DNA of 64,000 nt from JAGQYH01 sp041393015 (lineage in GTDB: Bacteria; Bacteroidota; Bacteroidia; Chitinophagales; JADIYW01), in contig JAWKKV010000003.1 of NCBI GenBank assembly GCA_041393015.1, positions 62,001 to 126,000 on the forward strand, read 5' to 3'. The notes below the pieces were generated by a model, which ran no database searches, had not been told where the DNA came from, and saw nothing but the letters and a program-made list of their open reading frames with translations. A program made the translations under genes and the position numbers. This document shows, piece by piece, positions 63,745 through 64,000 of the stretch. The first letter of the stretch is position 1; each line of letters begins with the position of its first letter.

Positions 63745-64000
63745 ATGAATAGGGCACAGAAAAAAGAAGTTATTGATGGTTTGACGGTAAAGTTCAACGA
63801 ATCAAATGCATTCTATATTACAGATGCTTCAGGAATGAGTGTGGCAGCTATAAATGACTTAAGAAGAGTATGTCATAAAAAAGGTATTGAATTAAAAGTA
63901 GCAAAAAATACTTTGATTGAAAAAGCTTTTGACATTTCTGATAATGATTACGAAGCAGTAAAACAGTTATTGAAAGGTCCAACAGCGATCATGTTCTCTG
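63745..64000 (+). CDS. rplJ: 50S ribosomal protein L10, 3' end missing
   Basis: The first 85 codons of L10, from ATG 63745 to the window edge. The reading MNRAQKKEVIDGLTVKFNES then FYITDASGMSVAAINDLRR matches the start of L10, and KVAKNTLIEKAF is its conserved core. L10 anchors L7/L12 in the stalk. It lies 30 bp after rplA, so there is no room for a long separate L10 leader. Confidence 0.95.
   Translation, partial: MNRAQKKEVIDGLTVKFNESNAFYITDASGMSVAAINDLRRVCHKKGIELKVAKNTLIEKAFDISDNDYEAVKQLLKGPTAIMFS

Overview
The window is an AT-rich chromosomal segment from a member of the Bacteroidota; I cannot fix the class or genus. The evidence is consistent throughout. There are type IX secretion (T9SS) sorting domains with PorP/SprF and OmpA partners, a DksA-like protein directly after a eukaryote-like isoleucyl-tRNA synthetase, and TAnnTTTG promoter elements. 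Shine-Dalgarno sequences are absent, and the tRNA-tuf-tRNA(Trp)-secE-nusG-rplKAJ order is the usual one. The window opens inside ileS and closes inside rplJ.

Layout. 1-5.3 kb: ileS (5' end cut), a DksA/TraR-like gene, lspA and a convergent nhaD. 5.4-20.7 kb: a surface-glycan locus. It starts with a REP-associated transposase (RAYT) between two hairpin repeats, which has replaced most of a paralogue of the next gene. Then come an AlgJ-like/MBOAT acetylation pair, two acyltransferase-3 proteins, a GT-C-like protein, a tandem pair of related polytopic proteins, a Wzy-like protein, a sulfotransferase and a glycosyltransferase preceded by an 8-bp tandem repeat. The locus ends in a decayed T9SS cargo gene. 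21-41 kb: two overlapping lipoprotein genes and housekeeping or metabolic genes (gyrB, gcvT, lpxD-like, rnhB, an ABC exporter, an alanine symporter, an acyl-CoA dehydrogenase). An alkB/tetR divergent pair has a perfect palindrome between the genes. Behind tetR lie three tandem 184-bp hairpin-bearing repeats and a four-helix-bundle (23S-IVP type) gene whose 3' end carries a matching arm.

41.5-57.9 kb: a giant repetitive T9SS adhesin-like gene followed by PorP/SprF-like and OmpA-family genes. The adhesin has a signal peptide, Ig-like and DUF11-like domains, six SdrD-B-like repeats, long 252-bp tandem repeats, a duplicated roughly 160-residue domain, 540-bp repeats and a type B C-terminal sorting domain. 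As given, it is broken into three reading frames. Both breaks fall inside near-identical repeats and look scrambled, so a repeat-assembly artefact is at least as likely as real inactivation. 58-64 kb: rpsU, xerC/D, hpf, four tRNAs, tuf, tRNA-Trp, secE, nusG, rplK, rplA and the start of rplJ.

How the genes work together (inference): the 6-20 kb genes probably make, acetylate and sulfate a surface polysaccharide. The 41-58 kb trio probably exports and anchors a very large adhesin. AlkB is probably repressed by its divergent TetR neighbour. The best candidates for something under-described are the four-helix-bundle gene with its dispersed hairpin arms, the RAYT/hairpin unit beside a matching gene fragment, the octanucleotide tract, and the repeat architecture of the giant protein.
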